From assembly GCA_031411235.1 (NCBI GenBank), contig JANOAR010000094.1, forward strand, positions 1 to 38,712: 38,712 nucleotides of DNA, in the 5' to 3' direction. Shown piece by piece: positions 1-8,467 of the stretch. Every line of letters starts with the position of its first letter. Positions within the stretch are counted from its first letter, which is position 1. Both the position numbers and the translations under genes were made by a program. This stretch comes from JANOAR01 sp031411235. GTDB lineage: Bacteria > Verrucomicrobiota > Verrucomicrobiia > Verrucomicrobiales > Verrucomicrobiaceae. The notes beneath the pieces were generated by a model. It worked only from the letters and a program-made list of their open reading frames with translations, made no database searches and was not told where the DNA came from.

Positions 1-221
1 CGCACAAAACGGTAGTCAAGGGCCACTTGCAACCCAGCCAAAGCCCATGCAAAACACCCCACCCACAGTGTCCTACATTGTGAGGCATCGAGCCACCTTC
101 TGAATTACTCTTCGGTGTCTCTTTTCAATGAGGCATCACGGTGGGCCAGGGCGAACGCCCTAATGAGGGGTTACTGCTCGGGGGCTGTTCAGAAGCGCCA
201 CAGCGGCAGCGTCGAAGCCAT
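1..221. other. Intergenic sequence, no gene recognised
   Basis: I see no convincing coding region here. Reading frames that run through it have compositions like translated repeat DNA (Arg, Ser, Pro and Ala rich) and no family motifs. The 9-mer TGAGGCATC occurs twice (about 91 and 130), which may be chance. The stretch leads into the inverted-repeat element that starts at 222. Confidence 0.5.
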
Positions 222-428
222 GGCAGCTTGTAGGATGGGCGACCTCGACCGTCTGCAAGGGCGACCCGCCCGAAGCACGCCCTCCCCCCACGCTGCTGAG
301 CGCCTGGGACGAAGCTGTGAGCAGGCCTTTAGGCTTGAGTCGCGAGGGGCACGGCTGAGTCCGCGCACGCTCGGCATTCGGGCGAGTCGCCCTCCGCGAC
401 GGGCGGGTCGCCCATCCTACAAGCTGCC
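222..428. repeat. GC-rich element bounded by a 23-bp perfect inverted repeat
   Basis: Bases 222-244 and 406-428 are exact reverse complements over 23 bp; the arm contains GTAGGATGGGCGACC. The 161 bp between them carry further related words: GGGCGACCCGCCCG near 262, its near-complement near 377-392, and GACGGGCGGG near 398 leading into the right arm. This looks like a dispersed REP/MITE-type repeat rather than a gene. Frames across it have no protein-like features. It could form a large cruciform or hairpin. Whether it recurs in the genome cannot be seen from this window. Confidence 0.6.
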
Positions 429-590
429 TTCGCTGCGTCATCGTCTGCGCATTGGGAATAGCGAGCCTTCAGCGGCAAGCCTGCGTTCATGCGTTCGCCC
501 TGCCTGCGGTGTGGCGGCACCACGGGGGAAGCCACGGCTTTTAGCCCGTCCCCCCCCCTGTAAAACCGTTAAACCTGCCCCTTTTACCCC
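429..590. other. Intergenic sequence, no gene recognised
   Basis: A GC-rich stretch with a C8 homopolymer near 551-558. No start/stop pattern with protein-like composition and no RNA signature is visible. It separates the inverted-repeat element from the direct-repeat array. Confidence 0.4.
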
Positions 591-707
591 GGAAAAATTT
601 TCAGACGCACTCCACAGGGGGCACTTTGGTGGGTTTGGAAAAAATTCTCACCCAACAGGGGGCGCTCAGGTGCTTCTGGAAAAAAATTCTCACCCAACAG
701 GGCACGC
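591..707. repeat. Three degenerate direct repeats (~41-46 bp)
   Basis: Three tandem copies begin at 591, 637 and 678. Each opens with GGAAAAA(A)ATT. Copies two and three share the word ATTCTCACCCAACAGGG exactly, while copy one is diverged (TTTTCAGACGC..CCACAGGGGGC). Spacing is 46 then 41 bp. On the minus strand the array translates as a repeating LLGENFF-type peptide, which I take as a by-product of the repeat and not a real protein. The units do not have the uniform repeat plus unique spacer layout of a CRISPR. They may be iteron-like sites or a decaying mini-repeat family. Confidence 0.6.
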
Positions 708-987
708 TTTGCCGCTGTTTTTTGCCGAAGGGTTGGCTGGGGGAGAGGCCCAATGATACCTCCGACAGCGAATGGCGAAGACACCGCTTCATGCCGGTTG
801 GTATTGAAGGCCGTGCCTCATCGGGGGGCGCAGCAGGCTGAGACTGATCCGCTTCCTTGAGCTTGCGTTCCAGATAGGCCCAGAACACTTCATGCCGTGT
901 GGCGAGGAAGGCTTTGGTGTCGTTGAAGGCACCGTCCATGTCCCAGGTGAGGCTTTGCCACTTGGCGGTGGGATCGCCCTTATTCAC
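601..987 (-). CDS. Possible short CDS or gene remnant, unknown function
   Basis: On the minus strand a frame starts at a GTG (987) and ends in the repeat array. Its first ~65 codons look protein-like (NKGDPTAKWQSLTWDM..., then FLATRHEVFWAYLERKLKEAD, mixed charge and aromatics). After about residue 80 it runs into the direct repeats and loses that character. The frame stays open upstream of the GTG as far as a stop at 1093-1095, encoding a very basic stretch (RRRRKRK), but without another usual start. I recognise no family. It may be the tail of a decayed gene truncated by the repeat array, or a chance frame. Confidence 0.25.
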   Translation of the reverse strand: MNKGDPTAKWQSLTWDMDGAFNDTKAFLATRHEVFWAYLERKLKEADQSQPAAPPDEARPSIPTGMKRCLRHSLSEVSLGLSPSQPFGKKQRQSVPCWVRIFFQKHLSAPCWVRIFSKPTKVPPVECV

Positions 988-1105
988 GGAAGCCCCAGCC
1001 TTGGTTTGCTCCGATTTGCTGCCCTTGCGCTTCCTGCGGCGGCGGCTCGCGGGTTGAAGACTCGCAAGGTATTTGCTTCCGAGACGTTCCGCTTACCCCA
1101 ATATT

Positions 1106-1819
1106 ATGCGTTCCCGATTCTTCCTCATCCTCACCGCCAGCAGCCTCGTTGTTAGCAGCACTGCCCTCATTGGCAAAACGCCAGCCCCCACCGCCAAGCC
1201 TGAAAGCGCAAGCCCTGCGCCACCCGCCGTGGACAAGTGGGAGAAAGACATCGCGGCCTTTGAAGCGGCTGACCAAAAGACCCCGCCACCCGCGAATGGC
1301 ATCTTGTTTGTCGGCAGCTCGTCGATGCGCTTGTGGAAGACGCTGGCCGCAGATTTCCCTGGATTGCCTGTCTTCAACCGAGGCTTTGGCGGCTCACAAA
1401 TCGAAGACGTGAACCGCTACATCAACCGCATCGTGCTGCCCTACAAACCCAAGACCATCGTCTTCTATGCCGGTGGCAATGACCTCGCTGCGAAGAAGAC
1501 GCCCGAGCGTGTGCTGAGTGACTGGAAGAAATTTGAAACCACGGTGCGCAAGGCCTTGCCCGAAGTGCGCATCTTCTACATCGCCATCCGCCCGAGCGTG
1601 AAACGCGCCTCCATACAAGCCATCGAAGCTAAGACCAACGCCCTGATTCGCGCTGACATTCTGCCGCGCAAAAAAATCCATTTCATCGACACCACCGCCG
1701 CGCTTTGCGACAGCCAAGGCAAAGCCCGTGCTGACCTGCTCATCGCCGATGGCTTGCACATGAATGCCGATGGCTACGCCATCTGGACGAAGGTGCTGAC
1801 GCCGCTGCTGAAGCAGTAA
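1106..1819 (+). CDS. SGNH/GDSL-type lipase/acylhydrolase, exported
   Basis: A 237-residue protein with the blocks of an SGNH hydrolase. Block I is VGSSSM (Ser72 the likely nucleophile), block II is NRGFGGS (Gly93), block III is GGND (Asn125), and block V is DGLH (Asp215, His218). Such enzymes hydrolyse esters, often removing acetyl groups from sugars, but the substrate cannot be read here. The N-terminus (RSRFFLILTASSLVVSS) is a signal peptide or anchor, followed by a Pro/Ala-rich linker to about residue 42. I chose the ATG at 1106 because it places the hydrophobic segment at the very start; an in-frame ATG at 1073 would add 11 unsupported residues. A TIM-barrel sugar enzyme follows 85 bp downstream on the same strand. 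Confidence 0.85.
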   Translation: MRSRFFLILTASSLVVSSTALIGKTPAPTAKPESASPAPPAVDKWEKDIAAFEAADQKTPPPANGILFVGSSSMRLWKTLAADFPGLPVFNRGFGGSQIEDVNRYINRIVLPYKPKTIVFYAGGNDLAAKKTPERVLSDWKKFETTVRKALPEVRIFYIAIRPSVKRASIQAIEAKTNALIRADILPRKKIHFIDTTAALCDSQGKARADLLIADGLHMNADGYAIWTKVLTPLLKQ

Positions 1820-1904
1820 GCCAAGCGACCCGCAGCAACTTGTGGCTTGCGCCACCGAATGCCACAGGCCATCACTGCGCCCCTCAACCACGACCCCATT
1901 TCCC

Positions 1905-2822
1905 ATGATCAAACTCACCGGTATCGCAGATGAAGCAGGCGCGTCGCTCGACGTACAGATTGCAGCCCACCAAGAACTCGGCTGGGACAGCATCGAGAGC
2001 CGCGTGGTCGAATTTGCCGGTGTAAAGGGCAACCTGCATGAGATCCCCGAGGCGGCATTTGAAGCCGTCGTCGAGAGACTTGCGGAGTCCAGCATGGGCA
2101 TCAGCGGATTCGGCTCCATCATTGCCAATTGGGCGAAAAAAGTCACCGACGACTTCAGCATTACCGTGGCAGAAATCGACCGCGCCATCCCGCGAATGCA
2201 GCGCCTCGGCACCAAGCTCATCCGCGTGATGAGCTACGCCGTGTGCAAGACCGACGCAGGTGCCGATCTCGACGATCAACTCGAGCCCGAGCGCATCCGT
2301 CGCATGAAGGAAATCAACGCTCGATTCAATGACGCTGGCCTTACGATGGTGCATGAAAACTGCATGAACTGGGGCGGCATGAGCACCGACCATGTGAAGC
2401 GCCTCTGCGATGCCGTGCCGGGGATCAAGTGGGTCTTCGACACGGGCAACCCGGTTTTCATCGACGACCGCAAGCGTCCCGGCCACAAGCAGGACGCATG
2501 GGAAATGTATCAAGCCATCAAGCCGCACATGGTGCATGTGCATGTCAAAGATGGCCGCTGGGTAGCCGCCAAAAATGATGCGGAATACACTTACCCCGGC
2601 GAAGGCGAAGGCCAGACCGAGCGCATCATGGCGGATCTCATCGCCAGCGATTACCAGGGCTACATCAGCATCGAACCGCACGTCGCCGTGGTCTTCCACG
2701 GGGCTGGCAATGCCGATACCCTCTCGCCTGAGCAGAAGGCCAAAGAGCAGTACGACAGCTACCTCAAGTATGGTCGCCAACTGCAAGCCATGCTCCAGCG
2801 GCTGGGCGCGAAGCTGGCTTAG
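1905..2822 (+). CDS. Sugar phosphate isomerase/epimerase family TIM-barrel protein
   Basis: A 305-residue protein of the xylose-isomerase-like TIM-barrel superfamily (AP endonuclease 2 fold). The expected metal-site positions are present: Glu151 in VHENC, Asp179 in FDTGN, the His of HVHVKD (211-216) and Glu257 in SIEPH. Members isomerise or epimerise sugars and cyclitols or cleave related substrates; which one applies cannot be decided here. No signal peptide, so probably cytoplasmic. The ATG at 1905 starts exactly at the barrel's first strand (KLTGIADEAG); the 21 codons upstream read as non-coding. It lies between an esterase-like gene and the DUF1501/PPC pair, which suggests a carbohydrate-use locus. 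Confidence 0.85.
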   Translation: MIKLTGIADEAGASLDVQIAAHQELGWDSIESRVVEFAGVKGNLHEIPEAAFEAVVERLAESSMGISGFGSIIANWAKKVTDDFSITVAEIDRAIPRMQRLGTKLIRVMSYAVCKTDAGADLDDQLEPERIRRMKEINARFNDAGLTMVHENCMNWGGMSTDHVKRLCDAVPGIKWVFDTGNPVFIDDRKRPGHKQDAWEMYQAIKPHMVHVHVKDGRWVAAKNDAEYTYPGEGEGQTERIMADLIASDYQGYISIEPHVAVVFHGAGNADTLSPEQKAKEQYDSYLKYGRQLQAMLQRLGAKLA

Positions 2823-2905
2823 TTTCGCAAGAGGAGCGCGGGCAGCGCCAAGGAAGCAAGACTGATACACTGGCGCTCGTAGTATCGGCCTTCCTCGCCT
2901 CCCCC

Positions 2906-4246
2906 ATGTCTTCCTCGTTCCGCCGCAACTGCAATGGCCTTGGCCGCCGCGACTTCCTCCAGCTTGGTTTTGGAGCCGTCGGTGGGCTGACCTTTACCGA
3001 GATCACGCGGATGCGTGCCCAAGCCGCAGCGGCGACGGGAAAGGCCAGTGCCGAGGACATCAACTGCATCCTCATCTGGCTCGATGGCGGCCCCTCGCAC
3101 TACGAAACCTTTGACCCAAAGCCCAACGCTCCCGCCGAGGTGCGAGGTGAGTTTAAATCCATCCCCACCAGCATCCCCGGCGTCCACTTCTGCGAGACGA
3201 TGCCGAACCTCGCCAAGGCGGCGAACAAGCTGACGATTGTGCGCTCGATCTGCCACAAAGACCCCAACCACGGCGGCGGCAATCACTACATGATGACGGG
3301 TGCTCCCACGCCAGTGCCCGTGGGCTGCGGGGCCTTCGTTAGCTTCCATCCATCGTTCGGCTCGATGGTCTCGCAGAGTCGAGGCGTGCGCACGGGTTTG
3401 CCCGCCTACATGTCCATGCCCAACGTCTCGCGTTCGGGCGGGCCAAACTTCCTCGGCGCACAACATGCGCCCTTCGTTATCGACGGGAATCCCAGCAGCA
3501 AAAACTTCCGCGTGCGTGATGTGACCATCCCCACGGCCATCGCCGAGGGCCGTGCGCTGGCTCGCCAGCAACTGCGCAGCGAGTTGGATCTGATGGAGCG
3601 CATCACCGACAAAGCAGCGGAAGATCCCGCGATGGGCTTCGATACTTTTTATCAGCAAGGGCTGGAGTTGGTGCGCTCGCCTCGTGCGCAGGCTGCGTTT
3701 GATATTTCAAAGGAAAGCCAAGCCGTGCGCGATAGCTACGGGATGCATGACTTCGGCCAGCGCCTGCTCATGGCGCGGCGATTGGTGGAAGTAGGCGTGT
3801 CCTTCGTTGTGGCTTACGCAGGCGGCTGGGATCACCATCGCGGTCTCTTTAAAACGATGAAGGGCGACCAAGGCGTGCAGATGGATCAAGGCGTTGCGGG
3901 GCTCATCAATGACCTCGACCAGCGCGGTATGTTGGACAGCACGCTGGTCATTTGCCTCGGTGAATTTGGCCGCACGCCCAAGGTGAATAAAGACGCGGGC
4001 CGCGACCACTGGCCGAATGCGATGAGCGTGCTCATGGCAGGTGCAGGTATCCCGCGAGGGCAAATCGTCGGAGCTACGGATCCCAAAGGCTACTATGCCG
4101 CCGAGAACATTTATTCGCCCGAGGACTTCGCCGTGTCGCTCTACACCAAGCTCGGCATCGACCCTCATCAAATCCTACACACCAACACCGGGCGACCTGT
4201 GCAACTCGTGAATGGTGGCAAGCCGATCAAGGAGTTGTTTGCGTGA
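2906..4246 (+). CDS. DUF1501 family protein with Tat signal
   Basis: A 446-residue member of the DUF1501 family, a sulfatase/alkaline-phosphatase-like fold abundant in Planctomycetes and Verrucomicrobia. The N-terminus carries a twin-arginine motif (GRRDFLQLG, Arg14-Arg15) followed by a hydrophobic stretch and AQA, so it should be exported folded. Family hallmarks are WLDGGPSHYETFDPKP (58-73) and the C-terminal GEFGRTPK...GRDHWP. Its biochemical activity is not established for the family. Its stop codon overlaps the GTG start of the next gene by four bases (4243-4246), so the two are probably co-translated. No DUF1549/DUF1553 (PSCyt) partner lies upstream. Confidence 0.9.
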   Translation: MSSSFRRNCNGLGRRDFLQLGFGAVGGLTFTEITRMRAQAAAATGKASAEDINCILIWLDGGPSHYETFDPKPNAPAEVRGEFKSIPTSIPGVHFCETMPNLAKAANKLTIVRSICHKDPNHGGGNHYMMTGAPTPVPVGCGAFVSFHPSFGSMVSQSRGVRTGLPAYMSMPNVSRSGGPNFLGAQHAPFVIDGNPSSKNFRVRDVTIPTAIAEGRALARQQLRSELDLMERITDKAAEDPAMGFDTFYQQGLELVRSPRAQAAFDISKESQAVRDSYGMHDFGQRLLMARRLVEVGVSFVVAYAGGWDHHRGLFKTMKGDQGVQMDQGVAGLINDLDQRGMLDSTLVICLGEFGRTPKVNKDAGRDHWPNAMSVLMAGAGIPRGQIVGATDPKGYYAAENIYSPEDFAVSLYTKLGIDPHQILHTNTGRPVQLVNGGKPIKELFA

Positions 4247-5904
4247 AGAGGTGGCTCCTCGTGCTGTGTGTAGCCACGCCACTATGCGCTGCTCCTCCCA
4301 CGCTCACTTCGATCTATCCTGCGGGCGGGCAGCGTGGGACAACCTTTAGCGCCCATCTTGGCGGAGCCAAAGGAGACACCGCGCCCAAGGCTGTGTGGAT
4401 CGACTGCCCAGGCGTGCTGATTGCCCCCGGCGACAAGCGTACCGCGCAGATCACCATCGCTGCCGATGCCCCGCTGGGCTTGCATCTTATCCGTGCCTAC
4501 AACGATGAGGGTGCGTCGGAGCCTCGATGGTTCAGCATCGGCCCGCTGGCGGAAAAAGAAGAGGTGGAGCCCAACGACGCCATCGGCAAAGAGCAGGCAC
4601 TTGACAAGCTGCCCGTGTGCCTCAATGGCAAGCTCGGCAAGCGCGGTGACACCGATCTCTTTGCTTTCGATTTGGCCAAAGGGCAGACGCTCGTAGCAGT
4701 GGTGGAGAGTTATTCGCTAGGCATAGGCGTGGATGTGATGCTGCAACTACGCAACGCCGCAGGCACTGTCATTGCGACGGCCAATGACGCTCGCAATCTT
4801 GATCCCGTGCTCACTTTTCAGGCCACACAGGCAGGCCGCTACTCGTTGCAGATCGCTGGCTTTCCCTATCCGCCTACCGCCGATGTGGGCTACTTCGGCG
4901 GGGATGAAATCATCTACCGACTGCACCTCAGCGCTTCGCCGACGGCCATGCGATTGTTTCCCGCAGCGATCTCGCGCAAAGGCAAAACCAAGCTGGATGT
5001 GCTCGGCGTGAATGTCCCCGACAAGGCCAAGACCATCGAAGCTGAAGCAAGCTCTCGCCCACCGTATCCACTCGTGCAGAGCTACCTGCCCAGCGATGCC
5101 CTGGCCCCGATCCAAGTCGTCATCACCGACCTCGCGGTGCTGCGCGAAGCCGAGCCCAACAACACTGCTGACAAAGCCATGCTACTCACTGTGCCTGCTT
5201 GTGTGGGTGGTCGCATCGACAGCGCCGCAGACTCGGATCGCTACCGCATCATCTGCAAAAAAGGCATCCACCAAAACATTCGTTTGCTCAGCAAAGCCCT
5301 CGGCTTGCCGCTATCTGCTAGCCTCAGCGTAGTCTATACCGCAGGTGCAGAACTCGCCACCAGTGAAGGTGCCGCCGAGGGGGAAGACCCACTACTCAGC
5401 TTCAAGCCACCAGCCGATGGTGACTTCCAAATCATCGTCAGCGATCTCTACAATAAGGGCAGTGCCGCCGCCGAATACGTGATGATGGTGGAGCCCGGCG
5501 AGGAGACATTTAGCGGCAGTGTCACCAGCAAGCCAACGATGAGTCTTGAAGCCGGCAAGAGTGTTGAGATCAAAGTGAAAGCTACCCGCGTGAATGGTTA
5601 TGCTGGGGCACTCGTTGCCCGTGTGAGTGGCCCGCCTGCCGGAGTCACTGCGCCCGAGGTTGCGGTGCCTGCCAAGTCGGGCACCGAGTTTAGCCTCACG
5701 CTCACCGCCGCTAGCGATGCCATGCCATGCAACGGCCCCTTTCAAGTCGCGCTATGGACAGTGCCCGCCAATGAGAAAGACAAGCTGCCTGTGCAGCATC
5801 GCGTGGTCACCTTTGCCCTGCGAACCGCCGAGACTCAGCGCGGCACATCGCCGCTCGATCATTCATCGCAACTCTGGATCACCGTGCTGCCTGCGAAACC
5901 TTGA
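4243..5904 (+). CDS. Secreted protein with two PPC-like domains
   Basis: A 553-residue exported protein. A short signal peptide (KRWLLVLCVATPLCAA, cut near residue 17) precedes an Ig/TIG-like segment (PTLTSIYPAGGQRGTTF). Two pre-peptidase C-terminal (PPC) type beta-sandwich domains follow, marked by EVEPND (109-112) and AEPNN (304-307) with downstream GDTDLFAFD / SDRYRI words. A further beta domain fills 430-550. It starts with GTG inside the DUF1501 stop, so the pair is translationally coupled. In Planctomycetes and Verrucomicrobia PPC proteins commonly accompany DUF1501 genes, consistent with a joint extracellular or cell-surface role, perhaps substrate binding. No catalytic motif is visible. 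Confidence 0.85.
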   Translation: MKRWLLVLCVATPLCAAPPTLTSIYPAGGQRGTTFSAHLGGAKGDTAPKAVWIDCPGVLIAPGDKRTAQITIAADAPLGLHLIRAYNDEGASEPRWFSIGPLAEKEEVEPNDAIGKEQALDKLPVCLNGKLGKRGDTDLFAFDLAKGQTLVAVVESYSLGIGVDVMLQLRNAAGTVIATANDARNLDPVLTFQATQAGRYSLQIAGFPYPPTADVGYFGGDEIIYRLHLSASPTAMRLFPAAISRKGKTKLDVLGVNVPDKAKTIEAEASSRPPYPLVQSYLPSDALAPIQVVITDLAVLREAEPNNTADKAMLLTVPACVGGRIDSAADSDRYRIICKKGIHQNIRLLSKALGLPLSASLSVVYTAGAELATSEGAAEGEDPLLSFKPPADGDFQIIVSDLYNKGSAAAEYVMMVEPGEETFSGSVTSKPTMSLEAGKSVEIKVKATRVNGYAGALVARVSGPPAGVTAPEVAVPAKSGTEFSLTLTAASDAMPCNGPFQVALWTVPANEKDKLPVQHRVVTFALRTAETQRGTSPLDHSSQLWITVLPAKP

Positions 5905-5990
5905 GCCTGCTGGCGTTGGGCTTGAATCGTCTCGCCGAGCAGCTATGAGGTGCCACTCAACTCAAACTCCTCTGGCACTTTTTTACGACA

Positions 5991-7112
5991 ATGGACATCA
6001 CACGCACAGCTTATGGCACTTGGAATGGCGGACGCTTCATGCACTTCGGCGAGGCTCTGGACGAGGACGCCTTCGTGGCCATGTTTCGCAAGGCGCATGA
6101 CAAAGGTGTCCGCACCTTCGTCACCGCAGACACCTATGGCGCAGGCCGCGCAGACTCGCTGCTGGGCGATGGCTTGAAGGGGCTGGCTCGCGATAGTTAT
6201 TGCTTAACGGGTCTCATCGGACACGACTTCTACAATGGTCTGCGTGCAGGCTCGAAGGGCTACCCGCGCTTCACCGACCCAGCTCTGCGTGGGCCAGACG
6301 GCTACTTGGATTATCTCGTGGAGGCGACGGAGAAATCGTTGGAGCGCTGTGGTGTCTCGAAATTCGACGTGCTGATGCTGCACAATCCTGACAGCCTAGG
6401 CTACACCAGTGAGGCTGTGTGGAAGGCGATGAGTGCGCTGAAGGATCGCGGCTTGACTGATCGCCTGGGCATCGCTCCTGGGCCTGCGAATGGCTTCACG
6501 TTGGACTTGATCGACTGCTTTGAGCGCTTCGGCAGCGCTATTGATTGGGCGATGATTATCCTCAATCCACTCGAGCCCTGGCCCGGCCAACATCTGCTCG
6601 CTGCCGCTGCGAAGGCAGATATAAAACTGCTCGCACGCGTGGTGGACTACGGTGGTCTGTTCCATGATGACGTGCGCCCTGGGCACCACTTCAAAGATGG
6701 TGACCATCGCACCTTCCGTCCCGCTGGCTGGATTGATCATGGTTGTGAAAAGATCGAGAAAATCCGTTACATCGCCGAGCGTCATGGCCTCACTTTATTG
6801 CAACTCGCCTGCCAGTGGACTCTGGGCAATGCCCCCGTGCAGAGCGTGGTACCAACGCTGATCCAAGAGGCCGGCGAAGGCGCTCGCAGCATCGACAGCA
6901 AGCTGGATGAACTGGCCGCCGTGGCAGCAGTGAATCCGCTCAGCCAAGAGGAAATCGAGATCATCCGCAGCATTGGCAACAACGAAGGCTGCATGATGCT
7001 GAAGGGCGCAAGCAAGCGCCACGAAGGGCAAGAAACACGCGCCGACGAATGGCCGATGCGTGATGATTTGTTGGCGCTCGCGTCGCGTTTGAATTTGGGC
7101 GCAGGGTGGTAA
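5991..7112 (+). CDS. Aldo/keto reductase family protein (atypical active site)
   Basis: A 373-residue protein with the aldo/keto reductase TIM-barrel pattern: ADTYG (Asp47, Tyr49), then LMLHNPD with His131. The catalytic Lys usually found in a TK motif after the Tyr is not obvious, because the corresponding stretch reads CLTGLIG (Gly74 after Thr73). It may therefore have altered or lost redox activity, or the Lys may come from elsewhere. The C-terminal ~60 residues (KGASKRHEGQE...) extend past the usual family end. No signal peptide. It follows the DUF1501/PPC pair by 86 bp, consistent with a shared catabolic operon. Family assignment is firm, activity is not. Confidence 0.8.
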   Translation: MDITRTAYGTWNGGRFMHFGEALDEDAFVAMFRKAHDKGVRTFVTADTYGAGRADSLLGDGLKGLARDSYCLTGLIGHDFYNGLRAGSKGYPRFTDPALRGPDGYLDYLVEATEKSLERCGVSKFDVLMLHNPDSLGYTSEAVWKAMSALKDRGLTDRLGIAPGPANGFTLDLIDCFERFGSAIDWAMIILNPLEPWPGQHLLAAAAKADIKLLARVVDYGGLFHDDVRPGHHFKDGDHRTFRPAGWIDHGCEKIEKIRYIAERHGLTLLQLACQWTLGNAPVQSVVPTLIQEAGEGARSIDSKLDELAAVAAVNPLSQEEIEIIRSIGNNEGCMMLKGASKRHEGQETRADEWPMRDDLLALASRLNLGAGW

Positions 7113-7156
7113 TTGGACTTCTGAAGTCCCTTCCCGCGTTATGTACCGCATGCCTC

Positions 7157-8254
7157 ATGCTCACCGACTTCGCCCTTAGAGATTTCCGTTGCTTCACCGA
7201 GGCAAAGCTCGAATTGCATCCCAGCACCACGCTGTTGGTGGGCAGCAATGCGCAAGGTAAAACATCGCTGTTAGAAGCCGCTTGCGTGCTCATGCGACTG
7301 CAATCACCACGCACCTCCACTCGCCATGAGTTAGTAAGATTCGATGCCAAGGCTGCCGTGGTGGAAGGGCGTTGGCAAGGCCATGCGTTGCGCTGTGGTT
7401 TGTCGGCTCTAACGCGCCGACTTGCTCTTGATGGAGTGCTCTGCACACGCACGGCGGATTACCTTTCACAGTCCGCTTTGGTCGTGTGGATGGATCACTC
7501 GGATATGCTTCTCCTGCGCGGTGGCGGTGAGTATCGACGGCGCTTTTTGGATTTTGCTGCGAGCCAAATTTATCCCGAGTATTTGCACGCGCTGCGCAGC
7601 TATGAAAAGGCACTGAGGTCGAGGAATTATCAGCTCAAACGAGAGGCGAATGTGAACTGGCGACAAGCGGATGCTTACGCGCAAGTGATGGACAACCACG
7701 CGAGGTTGATTTGTGCCAGACGGGCAGAGTTGCACGCAGCTCTGCAACCCCATGCGAGAGAGGTGCTCGCCCATTTAAGTGATGGCCATGAAGAGGTGCG
7801 GCTTAGCTATGAAAAAGGCTTTGAAGGTGAGTCACTTGTTGATGCTTTGCGCCTGCTGCGTGATCAGGAAGAGCGCACACGCACGACTGCTGCTGGATCG
7901 CATCGCGATGACGTGGCGATTTTTTTGAATGAACGCGATGCCACTAGTTTTGCCTCGGAGGGGCAGCAGAGGTCGCTATCGTTGGCGATGAAATTGGCCC
8001 AAGCGCGAGTCTTACACGCGAGCAGTGGGCAGGCACCGCTATTGCTGATTGACGATGTTTTCGGTGAATTGGATCCCAGACGCCGCCGTGCGCTGCTTGA
8101 AGGATTGCCCGAGGGATCGCAAAAAATTATTACCACCACGCACCTTGATTGGGCGGGCGATTTAGGCGCAGAACGCAGCGTGATCCGGGTGCAAAATGGG
8201 GTATTGGAGCCATTTTTTGGGCCAAAAGAGCACTTAGAAGTGACTCAAATTTGA
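7157..8254 (+). CDS. recF: DNA replication/repair protein RecF
   Basis: A 365-residue RecF, an SMC-like ATPase that helps load RecA at gaps behind stalled forks. Visible motifs are Walker A GSNAQGKTS near the N-terminus, the ABC-type signature SEGQQRSLS and Walker B LLLIDDVFGELD, followed by the ITTTHLD switch region. Length matches the family (about 360 residues). ATG 7157 is preferred over an in-frame ATG at 7106 because RecF proteins begin right at the LTDFALRDFRCF strand. recF commonly sits with dnaA, dnaN and gyrB; here it lies upstream of mreB with a 213-bp gap and none of those partners in the window. Confidence 0.95.
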   Translation: MLTDFALRDFRCFTEAKLELHPSTTLLVGSNAQGKTSLLEAACVLMRLQSPRTSTRHELVRFDAKAAVVEGRWQGHALRCGLSALTRRLALDGVLCTRTADYLSQSALVVWMDHSDMLLLRGGGEYRRRFLDFAASQIYPEYLHALRSYEKALRSRNYQLKREANVNWRQADAYAQVMDNHARLICARRAELHAALQPHAREVLAHLSDGHEEVRLSYEKGFEGESLVDALRLLRDQEERTRTTAAGSHRDDVAIFLNERDATSFASEGQQRSLSLAMKLAQARVLHASSGQAPLLLIDDVFGELDPRRRRALLEGLPEGSQKIITTTHLDWAGDLGAERSVIRVQNGVLEPFFGPKEHLEVTQI

Positions 8255-8308
8255 GAATCAAGAGTCGAGAACCTGTTAGAAATAGGCTTCTACATCAAAA
8301 CTCTTCTT

Positions 8309-8336
8309 GACGCTAGGAAGCCCGACTTTTAGCGTC
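8309..8336. promoter_or_regulatory. Dyad GACGCTA-N14-TAGCGTC between recF and mreB, overlapping a promoter-like pair
   Basis: A perfect 7-bp inverted repeat with a 14-base loop lies 55 bp after recF and about 130 bp before mreB. The same bases contain TTGACG (8307-8312) spaced 17 bp from TAGCGT (8330-8335), a modest match to a sigma-70 promoter in which only the -35 is good. It could be an operator over the mre promoter or a weak hairpin. No T tract follows, so an intrinsic terminator is unlikely. Confidence 0.35.
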
Positions 8337-8467
8337 TAGTCACGATTAATTGTGCTGCTGCGGTTTTCTTGTTTTTCTCAAAAAAGCAATTATTTCTACC
8401 AGCGATAAGCCCCACGCAATCTAGTCGGACTCTCTCTGCTTTTTTAACATTTCTCCCTTTAACCTCA

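Noticed and set aside
591..707. CRISPR array
   Set aside because: Copies are degenerate, only three, with uneven spacing and partly shared spacer sequence.
115..756. A 213-codon plus-strand frame
   Set aside because: It spans the inverted repeat and direct-repeat array, is Arg/Ser/Pro rich and has no family motif; it is translated repeat DNA.
1884..2870. A 328-codon frame antisense to the TIM-barrel gene
   Set aside because: His/Ala/Asp-rich mirror frame; the plus-strand gene has clear metal-site motifs.
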